Below, in pieces: positions 47,301 to 58,467 of a DNA stretch of 64,000 bases (the first letter of the stretch is position 1; every line of letters starts with the position of its first letter). Source of the stretch: Brachionus manjavacas (Eukaryota; Rotifera; Eurotatoria; Ploima; Brachionidae); NCBI GenBank assembly GCA_019054805.1, contig JAHQIY010000002.1:7812001-7876000 (forward strand), in the 5' to 3' direction. The notes under the pieces were generated by a model. The model was not told the origin of the DNA. It did not search any database and worked only from the letters and a program-made list of their open reading frames with translations. The position numbers and the translations under genes were made by a program.

Positions 47301-50300
47301 TTAATTAAAAACTAATTAATTTGACAAAGCCGATGAATTTACGACGATCATCGATGTTACATTCAAAATTGAACAACACAGAACATAACAGCAAAAATTA
47401 AAAACATTTTATATTTATCTATTTAATTAAATTATATTTTATATTTCATCTTTTTATCTATTTAAGGTTTATTTTTTGAATTTGCCAATGCTTCTGGTCA
47501 ACTTTTTGATGGTTATATAAACTCAATTTTTAAAAAATCAAATGGAATTTTAGTGGTATTTCAAAAAAAAACATTACCATTTTACAGCTTGTTCTAGATC
47601 ATTGAACACATTATTGGTGCTATTAGCAGCGAATTTTTTCGAAAATGTCTTTATCTTTGGATACTCCATTTGCCCGTTGTAAGCGGCCAGCATTCTACTA
47701 TTATACATTTGGTTAGCCTCTTTTCTGTATTCATTTCTAAATAAATTTAATTTAAAAAAAGAAAATGTTTAAATTTTATTTTTACCTGTTTATCACGATT
47801 TGTTTTTTAACATAATCGAGTGCTTCGAGAAAAAATCGCTCTATGTCGCTGCGCTGTTCAAGTATATTTTTGGCCAATTTTTTAACTTTGTTCATTTCAT
47901 TGTTTTTAAGTTCTAAAGTTCTCTTCACTTTTTCCAACTCAATTGCGCTTGACTCAGTCTCCAATTTGCACCTGTTTATCACACTCTCTCGTTCGGTCTC
48001 AAATTCTCTAACAACTTGAGATAACGATTTTTCCAAAATCTCAATTTTCGATTGAAACTTGACAAAAATATTTAACAAAGTTAAGTTGAGACGAGGTAGA
48101 GGATTCATAGACCAGATTTGCACTTAGGAGGTCCCAGAACAAAGTCCTCTATCTTAACTTCATTGACTTCAAGAAAGCCTTTGATAGCATACACAGAGAA
48201 ACCTTGTGGGCCATTTGAAGATCCTATGGCCTGACACAGAAGATAGTTAACTTGATAAAACTCTTCAATGAGAAATTCGAGTGTAGTGTGATTCTGGAAA
48301 AAAGACAATCTGAGAGCTTCAATTCCTAATACTGATTGACTATGTCATGAAGAAATCAACTGTCAGTTCGAGGGGTCTGATGCTAATATCTAATACAGAA
48401 GCACATATGGATATGAAGACGCAAGATTTGCCGAACAGCTTTAGACCAACAGGACCCGAAATAAATTGGACCAAATCAAAAGTTATGTGCATCAATACCA
48501 AATTGGATACCCCGATCACCATCGATGGTACACAAATTGAGTGTGTAAGCAATAAATTCACATACTTAGGAAACACCATCAGTACATCGATGGGAACAGG
48601 CGGAGACATTTAGAATAGACTGCCAAAACAAAGAGTGCCTTTGCTAGACTCCGACCAGTATGGAAATCAACCAGCTACAGCAAGGAAACAAAATTTAAAC
48701 TGTACAACAGTGTAGTAAAAGCAACACTGATGTACCGAAGTGAATGTTGGGGATGTGTGAATCTGACAGAAAAAAACTGAACACCTTCAACACTGGAAGC
48801 CTGCGGAGGATCTTTGGGATTCACTGGCCTAAGACATTGTCAAATGCTAACCTATACACAAGATTAAGTCGGTGTATTCAGAATAGAAGACTGGATGGCT
48901 TGGGCATGTACTTAGAATGAAAGAAACCAAAAAGAGCCCTTCAATGGACACCTCAAGGAGACGTAAGGTAGGATGACCAGCAGTAACATGGAGGTTAACA
49001 ATCACGAAAGAGCTCATCGAAATGGGAATGACATGGAGAGAAGCAAGGATTAAGGCAAAATATCGCCTTGAGTGGACATAAAAAGTAATCACCCTAAAAG
49101 TCTCCACAAGGAGTGTTTAAGAAAAAAAGAATTAAATGTATTTCGTAAAAAAACCTCTTTTATTTTCTTTGATTGTTTTGCATTCGAGTCAATTTTTTCT
49201 TTGATCACCGAGGTCATGTCACTATTTTGCGCCTTTAGTTTGTCATTTTCAAATACTAAACTTTGGTTCATTTTCCGTAATTTTTCAATTTCGGCCATGT
49301 TGATCCTGTACGATTCGGTCAGTTGAACATTTTCTTTGTAAACATTGCGAGTAATGTCATTCAAATTTCTAATTGATTCAAAATTAAATAAAATAAATTT
49401 TTTATTTTCAAGTACTTAATAGCGGCATCATGAGCCTTTTCGGCCAATTCTTCTATTTTTTTATTAGCTTCAATTTGGAGCCTCATTTTTTCCTCAAAAA
49501 ACTTTTGCTCAATTCTTGCTGTCTGCTCCTTGTGCTCCTTTTCGTTCTGGACCATCGCTTCCTTAATCTAAAAAAATACTTAAATAGAGACTTAGATATT
49601 TTTATTTTTTACTTCATCGAGTTCTTTTTGCATTTGGATTTTCCTTTTTCTAAAATCTTTCAGTTGATTTAACTCGTTCATAACTATGTCATATTCATGG
49701 GTCTTTCTGTCCAGCATGTCTTGAAGGTCATTTACTTTGACTGTAAACTCATTTATCTGTTTTAAAAAATTAAAGTTTAATTTTCCAAAAAACAAAAAAA
49801 CAAAAATATTTAGATAGTTTTTTTATTGTGCTAAAAAATTAAAAAATTAAATTAAATTACCACAGCATCTTTGTCTGCTTGATGGACCGAGTTTATGTTG
49901 CGCAATTCTTCTTTCAAATCAGAAATCTTTGTTAAAGTATGAATTAAAAAAATGTATAAATTCGCATTATTGATGTACTTCATTTTCTTTGTCAGCATCA
50001 ACTTTTCTTAAGTAAGCAACCACATCTATAGTGTCTTTTTCGTTTTGGTTAAGGTAATCTAGTAAACTAGAATTTTCTTCAACTAATTGCCTTGCTGTTT
50101 CCCTTAAAATTTCCTTGATTATTTTTTACTTTTTATACTTTTCAACCAACTTTATGTTTTCCTTTTGAAATTCGCTCATTTTCAGCTTAGCTTCCCAGAT
50201 ATTGGCATTTCTCTCGGCCATTTTAATGATCGACTCGTCTTTTGCTTCATTTTTTTTCCTTTGAAATTTAAAAAATAAATAAACTTTTGACATTATTTTA

Positions 50301-50357
50301 ATTGATTTACCCCTTTTTATCTTTCTTTCCTTTTTTTGATTTTTTTCCTTTTGGCAT
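41322..50357 (-). CDS. BBOF1: Basal body-orientation factor 1 (BBOF1/CCDC176), 11 exons
   Basis: A coiled-coil protein of basal bodies and motile cilia. Exons on the minus strand: 50357-50311, 50258-50130, 50102-49979, 49926-49861, 49756-49613, 49567-49416, 49368-49155, 48057-47786, 47736-47578, 41694-41458, 41412-41322. All junctions are GT-AG, phases match and the total is 1635 nt (544 residues; the human protein is about 529). Landmarks in order: MPKGKKSKKGKKDKKGKKNE, ERNANIWEAKL, RKRKIQMQKELDE, RIEQKFFEEKMRLQ, VYKENVQLTESY, MNKVKKLAKNILEQRSDIER with FFLEALDYVKKQ, MEYPKIKTFSKKFAANSTNN, NDLTWEQKEQVLRELFARMN and the end MLKLPSIVL. Most introns are 45-52 bp. Intron 7 (1097 bp) and intron 9 (5883 bp) are swollen by transposons. 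Intron 2 as modelled is only 27 bp and its borders are uncertain. No sign of decay. Confidence 0.94.
42850..43520 (+). pseudogene. LINE RT C-terminal fragment with (ACT)n tail, inside BBOF1 intron 9
   Basis: In-frame from 42850: VCERDLGIYIKNDLK, a stop, SYVTA, a stop, then a 170-residue open stretch (42947-43459) with YTSMVRPHLEFAITSWCPYL, IQRRATKLVPNLKRLTYSTR, MDLTTRRLRGDLIQSFKIIN and WNQLPEEIVSAKLDAWLVKK. The 3' UTR is short (GAGCTCTGCTCGGGTA) and ends in an (ACT)n tract at about 43497-43517. The GAGCTCT-GCTCGG hairpin is shared with LINE family A. Only the C-terminal third of ORF2 is present, so it is 5'-truncated. It lies antisense to BBOF1. Confidence 0.85.
45004..45346. mobile_element. 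hAT-type MITE, 343 bp, inside BBOF1 intron 9
   Basis: Ends are TAGTGTTGACAATCGATT and, inverted, TAGTGTTGGTTATCGATT, with further imperfect inverted matches (TTTTAGTCAACNATTNAATCG). Flanks are TTAATAAT (44996-45003) and TTCATAAT (45347-45354), a 7 of 8 match expected for an aged hAT target duplication. It has no coding capacity. The termini differ from the CAGACTTG MITE at 9.1 kb, so it belongs to another hAT family. Confidence 0.75.
48080..49128 (+). pseudogene. RTE-like endonuclease-RT LINE fragment in BBOF1 intron 7
   Basis: On the plus strand, antisense to BBOF1: QNKVLYLNFIDFKKAFDSIH (RT motif A) with RETLWAI, then IVNLIKLFNEKFECSVILEK; an internal gap where the motif B and C core is missing; KVMCINTKLDTPITIDGTQI, CVSNKFTYLGNTISTSMGTG, and a C-terminal part (RPVWKST, KLYNSVVKA, RIFGIHWPKTL, RRKVG, TWRLTITKELIEMGMTWREA). 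This is the endonuclease-RT type common in aquatic invertebrates (RTE-like). It ends with ACAAGGAGTGTTTAAG plus an A-rich run, matching the remnant at 25.2 kb. Internal deletions and stops make it inactive. Confidence 0.85.
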
Positions 50358-51234
50358 CTTGGCAAATCTGCGGCTTATCTTCTATTCAACGATGATTATG
50401 TGATTTTGCGTGTAGAATTAATTTAGGTAAATTCAATATTTAAAAAGATTTTGATTATTAAGCTTTAATTGCTATGGTAATAAGCTATTTGTAAAATAAT
50501 AATGATTTTTTGGAATCCATAAAATTTTCTTAACAAAACAACAAAATAGCACAAGTTTGTGACCCGTTTTTTCCAGTTTTGATCAAAAAGATTGGACACT
50601 CACATTTTAATAATATTTTTTTTAATAATTATAAAGAAGGAAAAATATCAAATAATGTTGTGAGCTTTTGTAGGGTAAATAAATTCAAACAATAATTTTC
50701 ATTTTGTTATTTTTTATAGATTTTCTGGTACTTTTATATGGAATTAATAATATAGCAATTCTAATCAAAATATGGTTTGAAAAAAAATTTATTGTTGCAT
50801 AACTAAATTATTGGAGATCTTTTTGCGGCACCAATAAAGTAAAATGTCTGAGCCCATCACTGTCATTCGGCAGTATCGAGCATTAGCAACCTATTTCACT
50901 GAATTTATCTTAAGCCACTTTGAAACCAACGGCTGATTAGATTTTGCCACATTTTCTGGCAAATTATTTTGATGTTTGAGAAAGACATTTCTAACTATCA
51001 GCGCAGTAGGAAATTTTTCTCTTTGATCTCTTTGGACTTTGATAATTAGTTTTATTAAATTAATTTACTATTTTCATGATATTTCTAATTATTTTTAATT
51101 TTTAATTCGTTTAATAACATTATCTATCTATAAATAAAAATATTCAATTTCAATAATTATTTAAATAAAATCAGGATGTTGAAAAAGTTTAGAAAATTTT
51201 TTTGTTGTCAACAAAAGAATTGTTTTTAACCATA
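50358..51234. other. BBOF1 5' flank and intergenic
   Basis: No further gene. The BBOF1 promoter should lie just right of 50357. No X-box (RFX) site typical of ciliary genes was recognised by eye in this stretch, though decayed matches cannot be excluded. Confidence 0.45.
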
Positions 51235-53084
51235 CAGTGGTATTACGATATCTGTATTTTACTATTTTTTACTATATTTTACGTAAAATAACCAAAGCCA
51301 AATTTAGTAAATTTACTATATTTTTCGTAAAATATAGTAAAAAATAATAATATAGTAAGTATAAACCAAAATGTCCAAAAATAACCGAAATTTTGACATT
51401 TTTAAAAATTTTTTGTTTTTTTTTTAGTTTGTTATTTTTAAAGGAAAAAAAATTTGTAAGTTTTACTTTTTTTACCTTTTTTTACGTAAATTATGGTAAA
51501 TTTTTTAAAAATTAATTAAAAAGAGTAAAAATACGGAAATATTTTGTTATTTTGAAATTTTTTTATTTAAAAATTTGTAGAAAGAAACCGAAAAAAACAA
51601 TGGAACAATTTCTTCCTCTAAACTTTCTTTTCAAATAAAAAAAAAATTCAATGTCAAAATCTGTGATTCGACAATAAGAAAATATCGTCATAAATTCGGT
51701 ATATGTTTTAAACTGAGTAAAATTCATAAGGCTGAACTTTAGAATTGAGTGTTTTTCAATTGTTTGAAAATTATTTTAAATTTTAATTAAAAAATGAAAA
51801 AAAAATCTCAAAAATAAAACTTAAATATTCAAAATTAAAAAAAACAATTCAAGCATAATTAAAATAAATTTAAATAAAAATAAATTGAATCAACATTAAA
51901 ATTGAGTCATTTTTTAAGCAATTTAAAAGCAACTAAAAGTTCATCCTAGTTCATTCTAAAATACAAAAAATTGATTTTATAGTATTTCGTTATCGCCGTT
52001 TACGCCAGGCCCCATATTTATCAGATGCGCTCAAACTAGCGAGGTTATATCATTTACGATACCCTTCTTCATATCCCAAAGCTTTACCATGTACATGCAA
52101 AAATAGATCGAAGATTAATATATGGGCCCGAATTTCAAGGCGCAACAGAATTCGCGTTATTTTTAATTAATTTTATTTAACTTTACTTCGTTTTAATAAA
52201 AAATATATATTTTTGCTTAAAAAAAAATTAAAGGAAAATATTAACGCTGAGTTATTCTGTGAAATTTTGGCAAAATATTTATAACCATTTGGAGCTCATA
52301 AATACACTTAGTTTATTAAATTGCATCAAGATAAGGACCCCAAAGATACATCAAGCTTGTGTACTTCTTATTCAACAGAAAATGGTGTGTTTTGGGTAAC
52401 TTCATCTTTTATAGTTTCCAAGAATTCCAAGATCACCGCCAAAATAACCGGATTTAAATCCAATAGAGCTTGTGTGGAATGAACTAAAAGTTTATATAAG
52501 GGGCAAAAACATAAAAAGCGATTTAAATTCCTTTGGTGCTATTTTGGAGTTTGAAAAAACATTAACTCCCGAAAAGTGTCAGAATTATATATATCACTTA
52601 AAAAAAGTAAGAATTTTTATAACTATAAAAACAAAGCTTAAAATTAAATTAATAAACAATTTGAATTAAGATAATTAAAATCGTTATTGAGAAAGAAGGT
52701 GGATGGTCAAACCATTAGTTTATATTTTATCGGTTTTTTAAAATTTTATTAATATTAGCGATATAATATTTTGTAAAAAATCAGTTAAAAATGTATATAA
52801 GTTTTTTTAAAAAAATTTTCATTATTTTCCGTATTTTTACTCTTTTTAATTAATTTTTAAAAAATTTACCAAAATTTACCATAATTTACGTAAAAAAAGA
52901 AAAAAAAAATAAAACTTACAAATTTTTTTTTCTTTTAAAATAACAGATTAAAAAAAAACAAAAAATTTTTAAAAAATGTCAAAATTTCGGTTTTTTTTGG
53001 ACATTTTGGTTTATACTATTTTTTACTATATTTTACGAAAAATATAGTAAAAATTAGTAAAATACAGATATCGTTTCACCACTG
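51235..53084 (+). mobile_element. Tc1/mariner-superfamily element with about 300-bp terminal inverted repeats
   Basis: Starts CAGTGGTATTACGATATCTG after TA and ends with CAGATATCGTTTCACCACTG before TA (53085-53086). The arms, about 51235-51540 and 52795-53084, are long imperfect inverted repeats rich in TACTATATTTTACG and containing an inverted pair near AATATAGTAAAAA. The interior holds a decayed DDE transposase fragment at 52430-52620. TA duplication, CAGTG ends and transposase type agree. Confidence 0.85.
52425..52669 (+). pseudogene. DDE_3-type transposase C-terminal remnant
   Basis: Reads RIPRSPPK, a stop, PDLNPIELVWNELKVYIRGK, then a relict tail (NIKSDLNSFGAILEFEKTLT). The (S)PDLNPIE-xxW motif places it in the Tc1/mariner/pogo transposase group; the D and E of DLNPIE surround the last catalytic site. 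Upstream catalytic parts are not recognisable. Confidence 0.8.
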
Positions 53085-53204
53085 TATAATAGTCGGGAAA
53101 TAAAAAAATCGGCTTTTTTTTTCTTAATTTTTATTTGTCATAATTTCAAAAACATAAAACCCAAATAAAAAAATTAAATGAAATAATATCCCAAAAAATT
53201 TTTT

Positions 53205-53930
53205 ACAATTTAATATTTAAAATAACAGCCTTTGGCGTTATAACAAGTCAAAACTCTTTTTGGCATAGATTCAATCAATTTTTGTAACTCTCCTAACCTC
53301 TTTTAAATGCTCAATAGTGGTTACTTCAGTGTTTTTCATTTTAGCATCCATGAATGACCATGTTCCTGATTGGGTTGAGATCATGGCAGAACCTAAATGT
53401 TCTGTTAGTAGTGAAACGGCATCTTTTTGAAAAATCCATTAGTCATTTGGCTCAAATAGGAGTTAAATAGATGGTAAAATATTGTTTTCCAAGGTGTTGA
53501 CGTAGACAAATTGATTAATTCGTCGTGTATAAATGTTGCATATACCTGTGCCTTTGTAAGAAATGATTTTCCAGATACCGTTTTTGTAACCTTGGTATAC
53601 AGAACTTCGGATGAAACTTTTCATTTTTAGACCTTTTTACTATTGCTGTTAAATAGCGATTAAAGATCTCAAAATTAAGTTTTTGATAGCTAGATGTAGA
53701 GTCTTTTCTAATGTCTCTAAAAATGTATTTTTCATCCCAAAAGTAAGTTTCCGAAGTCTACCAGAACGGCTTCGATCAGACACAGGACCAGTCTCTGAAT
53801 ATCGTTTTTTAGTTGAAGAGACACATTTTGGAGATATGAAACACCTGACAGCTTGGCTTTCTCATTTTGCTCTTTATCTCCACTTTTTATCAGACTCACG
53901 ATCCACCTTTTTAGTTGGCTAGAGACATAT
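53205..53930 (-). pseudogene. Tc1-like transposase, degraded
   Basis: On the minus strand from about 53800: RYSETGPVSDRSRSGRLRKL (the second helix-turn-helix linker GRP-like motif of Tc1 transposases). Near 53370-53210 come HDLNPIRN, WSFMDAKMKNTEVTTIEHLK, EV, and after a frame change LIESMPKRVLTCYNAKGCYF with KY at the end. These are the Tc1 C-terminal features. The interior DDE region is too decayed to trace. It is opposite in strand and different in sequence from the element at 51.2-53.1 kb, so it is a separate insertion. Confidence 0.8.
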
Positions 53931-53974
53931 TCTATCCATTTTTTGGCAAAATAAATATTTTTTTGTAATTTTGA

Positions 53975-55030
53975 AAGGACATTATTTATTTATTTGATTT
54001 ATCTTGATTAAAGCTCCTTCAGATTAAAAAAAATAAAATAAAAAAAATGTAAAGAAAATATATGATAAAGGTAAATTAAGTTAAAGTATAATATAAAAAG
54101 ACAATTAAAGTAGACAAATTGTAACTAATGACAGGTGCAAAGTATTGATCAATTCAGGAAAAAATTTTCTTTTTTTCCTGAATTGATCAAAATTTGATTC
54201 AAGTCCCGCTTTATATTCATCAACCAGCTTGACAACTAATGGAACAGAATGACGCAGCCCTTCCGATGCATATCTTTCGCTCAATTCAAAAAGTCGATTC
54301 GAGACTGCTAGTAATTTAAGTTTATTAAGGGCCTCATGATGCACAATATTGGAAGGAGTATCATATTTTATTTTAAGTAAAAAGCAAACTGATGAATTTT
54401 GTAAAGCTTGAATTTTTTAAATGTTTGTTTCTGAAAATTAATTCAGACATGGAAAAGAGTAATCAATAATAAATCCGATTAGAGATTTATATAGGTTTCC
54501 TAGTGTGTAATAATTAAGACCCCATTTTTTGTTTGACAATTTTTTTTATAAGTTTAACCGTACACTACAACGCTGTTTTATTTCATCAACCTTAGGGGTA
54601 ATTGTTAATTTTGAATCAAATTTTATACCTAAGAACGTGATTTCCTTGATAACATGATGAAATTAAGATTGAACATTTAGAATTAGCCTGCTATTATAAG
54701 GCCACTGTAATCCTTGACTTGGTAAGCTTGATAACCTCACAAATAGAAACAAATCTTTGTGGAGCTCTGACTCAACTCTCCTCACCAAAGGGGGCCCATT
54801 TAAACATCCAACTAATAGTTTCTCGTTTTTGAAGCTCACTTAGCACCATATTTGCTCAACTTTGTCTTTCGCTAGCTTTTTATCAAAGCTTGCGTTTGTA
54901 ACTTCCGAAGAATTAACCCTGGTTCGAGTATGTATGGTAACACTACCACTGAAACCAGATCTATCACGTCTATATAATACATAATTATGCAATGAAGGCA
55001 CAGAGAATTCTTAGAACCAAATTTCGGCTA
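53975..55030 (-). pseudogene. LINE family A, copy 3 (internally deleted)
   Basis: On the minus strand: endonuclease part (YRRDRSGFSGSVTIHTRTRV, ASFDKKLAKDKVEQIWC, VSFKNEKLLVGCLNGPPLV) at about 55000-54770. It then jumps to the RT C-terminal region (LNLYKSLIG-like segment near 54480; ALNKLKLLAVSNRLFELSER and YASEGLRHSVPLVVKLVDEY, 54344-54190) and ends AATCTGAAGGAGCTTTAATC with an AAATAAATAAATAA tail at 53975-54030. The C-terminal residues match copies 1 and 2. The RT catalytic core is deleted. Confidence 0.8.
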
Positions 55031-55639
55031 CCCATATTATATTGGGTGAGTCAACCGCCGTTTTTTAAGACATCTATTTTAGCTTAATTTGATTTTCAAC
55101 TCTTTTGTGTTATTTTTCAAAAGACACAATAATTAAACTTGCTACAAGTTATTATTTCTCAATTTTTAAATTTTTAAGTTGAAAACTTAAATGACATCAA
55201 TAAGTGAATTTCTAGAAAATTATGGGTTATTTGCTTTTCAGCAAAGAATTATTGATAGAATGCGTAAATTAATGTGAATTTTTTACAAAAGTCATTTTAA
55301 GTAAAATTTGGTAAAATCCATGCAGCGAATCACCACTGTAATAATATCAATTTGGTTTTTACAGAATTTAAAAAAAATTCAAAAAAAATTTTATTTGAGT
55401 ATTTCAATGTTTGGCTTTATAAAATATTTTTTTTTTATATTTATTTTGAAATCAATTATAAAAATTTTAATTTTTAATCTGTAATAATTTTTTATAAAAT
55501 TTAATTAATGAAGAGCTAATCGGTCTTTTATTGCATGAGACTGTTGATTAACCTTGAAAATTAAAAATAAACTAAATTTAATTCTTGACTCTTGTTTTTT
55601 GGTTTCGAATGTGTATTTCCTCTCTCGGATTTTGATCCC
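55031..55639. other. Intergenic or decayed repeats
   Basis: Contains GAATCACCACTGTAATAA near 55329, which resembles a mariner-type right end, without a partner. At 55505-55575, GAAGAGCTAATCGGTC plus CTGTTGATTAACCTTGAAA resembles the possible LINE 3' end at 39.1 kb. Confidence 0.4.
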
Positions 55640-55895
55640 TTCTAGACTAAATTTTGCTACTTCATTTCTGAATACGATTTAGCGGTTGCTGTAGCCGTAG
55701 TACCGATCAATTGGCTGCTTTTGAATGATTCTACCTCACGTTTTAGACTCTCATGTCTACTTTTATGGCTTTCATTTCAGTCTCTATTATGTCTTTTAGC
55801 AACCTCTGATGCATTACCAGGGATAGCTGGCCAATTGTTTTGCAATGAACTAATTGCTACCGAGTCACCTGAAGCATCGCCACTGCTCATTTTTT
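55640..55895 (-). pseudogene. Possible LINE ORF1-like N-terminal fragment
   Basis: From 55890 on the minus strand: ATG then SSGDASGDSVAISSLQNNWP, AIPGNASEVAKRHNRD, a stop, NESHKSRHESLKREVESFKS, SQLIGTTATATAKSYSEMK, a stop. The composition, low hydrophobicity and a coiled-coil-like middle suggest a LINE ORF1 or a host-gene fragment. No domain could be named. Confidence 0.4.
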
Positions 55896-56172
55896 AGGAT
55901 TTGGATTTTTTCTTTAATAAAGTATTAATTTCAAAAACTATTTTTTGTTTATTAATTTTATTCTAATTATCTTTTGTCATTAATTACAATTTGAATAAAG
56001 TTTACTTCTATTCTATAAAACTTAAAATTTATTTCTTCTTTTTTCTTTTTTAGAAAATATTATTCTTTCTTTCAGTCTAAAAACCTGGAGAAGGCCATTT
56101 GGTCGATACGCGTCGTACTTTACGAAATTTTTTTAAAATAAAATTTGAATCGATATGGTTCAATTTTTTGAG

Positions 56173-57647
56173 TTTGAATTACAAAATGTATCCAATGTTG
56201 AAATTACATTGAAAAAGTGCGATGTTTCAAATTGTTTTTTCAGTCTCAAATAAAAAAATAATTTTAAGTTAATATTGCAAGCATTTTCATATTTGAAATT
56301 AAACTTGATAGTGAAATAGAATGAATTTAATTTTTGTTTGGATATTTAAAAAAAAAATATAGAAAAAAACTATTTATTAATTTACCAAATGCTGGTAAAA
56401 CTGCAAATTTATCAGAAATTAAATTTCAATCTTTTTTCCATTTTTAATAAAATTGTTTTTTCACATCATTAGCAATTGCAACATACTGGACTCAAAGACT
56501 TAATTTCGAATTGTATTAAAAAAGCATAAAAATTAGGCGAAATTTTTTAGTTTTTGTGAACAAATTGAATAAAACTATTTAATAGAATGCCCAATGTTCA
56601 AAGCTGATTTAAAAATAAACAATTGAAGTAAATTTTTATTTTTTAATTTGAAAGAGCTCTAAAAATAGTATTTGCTAAGATAGGTTTGACCTGGTATTAC
56701 CATTTCAACAATCCAAAATACCCAAATGCACTCTCTACTTAAATCTGTGCCTTTAAACAAATATTTTAAAAATTAAAGATAACTAAAATTATTTTTTCAC
56801 CCTTCAAGTGTTTGACTTTAGGGAACATATTTGCATAAATTTTGAAAATTTTACCTACTACACCCAACTTTTAATTATTTTTTTTCTTATCTTATTTTTG
56901 AATAATATTACATTTAGCTTTTTTCTAAATAGATGAAAAAATTTAAAAATAGGTAAACAAATTTTAGATTAGGTGCAGTAAAAGTTCATAAAACCTGAGA
57001 ACAAGAATTGTTCCAGTAACAGATGAACCATAGTTCACCTAATCGACTAGATCCGAAAAACTTCGATCGTTTCAATTCAGAAAAACTTGAATAACTTTTT
57101 TACTAAAAGAGATAATTTAGTTCTGTAAAATGCTCAATGGTTAACCAACTTTGCTTAATTCAAAAATATATGTCTGCAAAAACTCTGCAATGTAATTGCA
57201 CACTTGAATGGAATACTTTTTAATGGGGTGCAAAATGCAGAAAATTGCAGAGTATTTTGCAGACTTATTTTACTGCATTAAGCAAATTTGCTTATAATTA
57301 AGCATTTACAGAACTGAATTATCTCTTTTAGTAAAAAAGTTATTCAAATTTTTCTGAATTGAAATGATCGAATTGAAATGAACTTCACAACCCCTGACTT
57401 TAGTGATAATTAAGGTTCATTTGATGCATTTTAATAAAAATCAATTAATGGAAAACAGAGCGGAGATGGTTTTTAAACAAATATTATCATATCACAAACT
57501 CAAAGTCAAATTTATGAAAAAAAAAACAAAGTTTTTCATGCTTGCAAAATTAACTTAAATTTTTTTTATTTTAAAACTCAAAAAAATATTTGAAACATCG
57601 CACTTTTTAAATGTAATTTCAACATTGGATACATTTTGTTATTCAAA
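56173..57647. mobile_element. DNA transposon remnant with about 115-bp terminal inverted repeats
   Basis: Left arm 56173-56290 (TTTGAATTACAAAATGTATC, GTGCGATGTTTCAAAT, GCAAGCATTTTCAT) and right arm 57534-57647, its imperfect inverse. The interior shows no transposase but contains a second inverted-repeat structure at 57062-57372. Superfamily not assignable from the ends; no clear target duplication. Confidence 0.75.
57062..57372. mobile_element. Fold-back MITE nested in the 56.2-57.6 kb element
   Basis: Arms of about 150 bp: TTTCAATTCAGAAAAACTTG, AATAACTTTTTTACTAAAAG, AGATAATTTAG(T)TCTGTAAA on the left, and their inverse on the right (about 90% by eye), meeting around CTGCAAAA(T)ACTCTGCAA. 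It lies wholly inside the larger inverted-repeat element, so it is a nested insertion or the inner part of one complex foldback unit. Confidence 0.75.
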
Positions 57648-58467
57648 TACTATTTTTATTATAATAAAAAGTCAAACAATATTTTTATTAAAATAAAATT
57701 TCTTTATGATAAACTGAAGTTTTTAATTTGAAAAATTTATTAGTTTTGAAATTTTTAAGTCCAATATTAATTCATAATCAAAAATAAATATAATCTAACT
57801 AATTAATTTTATTTTATAAAAATTAAAGATAAAAGTTATTGTAAAATCCCATTCAGAATTATAAAAATATCTAAATAAAATTTTGAATAAAAGTCATGTT
57901 CATTGAAATAAATAGTTAAAAGAAAAAGTTTTCTTTAAATAAGTCATTAGAATTTACTTTTCTTATTTAAGATAAGACTGCAGATGCTGAAAATAAATTC
58001 AGTTGATACTTAAACAGATTTTAAGAAGAATTATTTTTTAAATTTTGCCTAAGTTCTTTTCTAATATCCCGGATAAAGAGAATTTATTAAGACAATCTCT
58101 CTTTTTGAATTTTTTGTTATTAAAAATGTTTAATTTTAAATTTAATAAGCTTAAACTTGTTTAATAGTCCCCGTCAAGGAGTCAAGACTTGGACCTTTAA
58201 AAAAAAATTAAAGTTCAAGTCATGGCTTTGATTTTTATCAGACTTGTTCCTATATTTTACTATTCAACTAAACAAAGTTAAAGTTAAAAATGAATTTAAA
58301 TTTTCTAAATTATTGCAAAAGACAAATCGAGTAGCTTAGCACTATAGCTGGCACATGTTCTTGAATTATTAATGTTTGAGATTTTTAAATTTTATTAAAA
58401 ATAATAATTTTTAAAGCACATTTATAGATTTTGTTTTGAAACATAGAACCAAAATTAAAAAAAAAAA
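57648..58467. other. Intergenic and NHP2 5' flank
   Basis: AT-rich, no frame. A patch at 58160-58250 contains AAGACTTGG/TTCAAGTC and CAGACTTGTTCC strings that faintly recall the CAGACTTG MITE ends at 9.1 kb. Confidence 0.45.

Larger units (their letters stand above)
41695..47577 (-). other. BBOF1 intron 9, 5883 bp, transposon-filled
   Basis: Begins GTAATG after exon 9 and ends TTTCTAG before exon 10. The flanking exons join in frame within the conserved W-x-x-G region. It is about 120 times longer than the typical intron of this gene. Recognised contents are a LINE fragment (42850-43520) and a hAT-type MITE (45004-45346). The rest is AT-rich without supported genes. Confidence 0.85.

Noticed and set aside
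50126-50365. 79-codon frame starting upstream of BBOF1 as its own gene
   Set aside because: It reads through BBOF1 intron 1. The true first exon is in another frame (MPKGKKSKKG) and splices into the same downstream residues.
53683-53922. 79-codon plus-strand frame
   Set aside because: Antisense of the Tc1-like transposase remnant, whose minus-strand reading contains recognisable motifs.
55320-55345. Mariner-like right end (GAATCACCACTGTA)
   Set aside because: No matching left end or inverted partner found, so only mentioned in the interval note.
58160-58250. Degenerate copy of the CAGACTTG MITE
   Set aside because: Only scattered AAGTC/GACTTG words match; no ends or target duplication.
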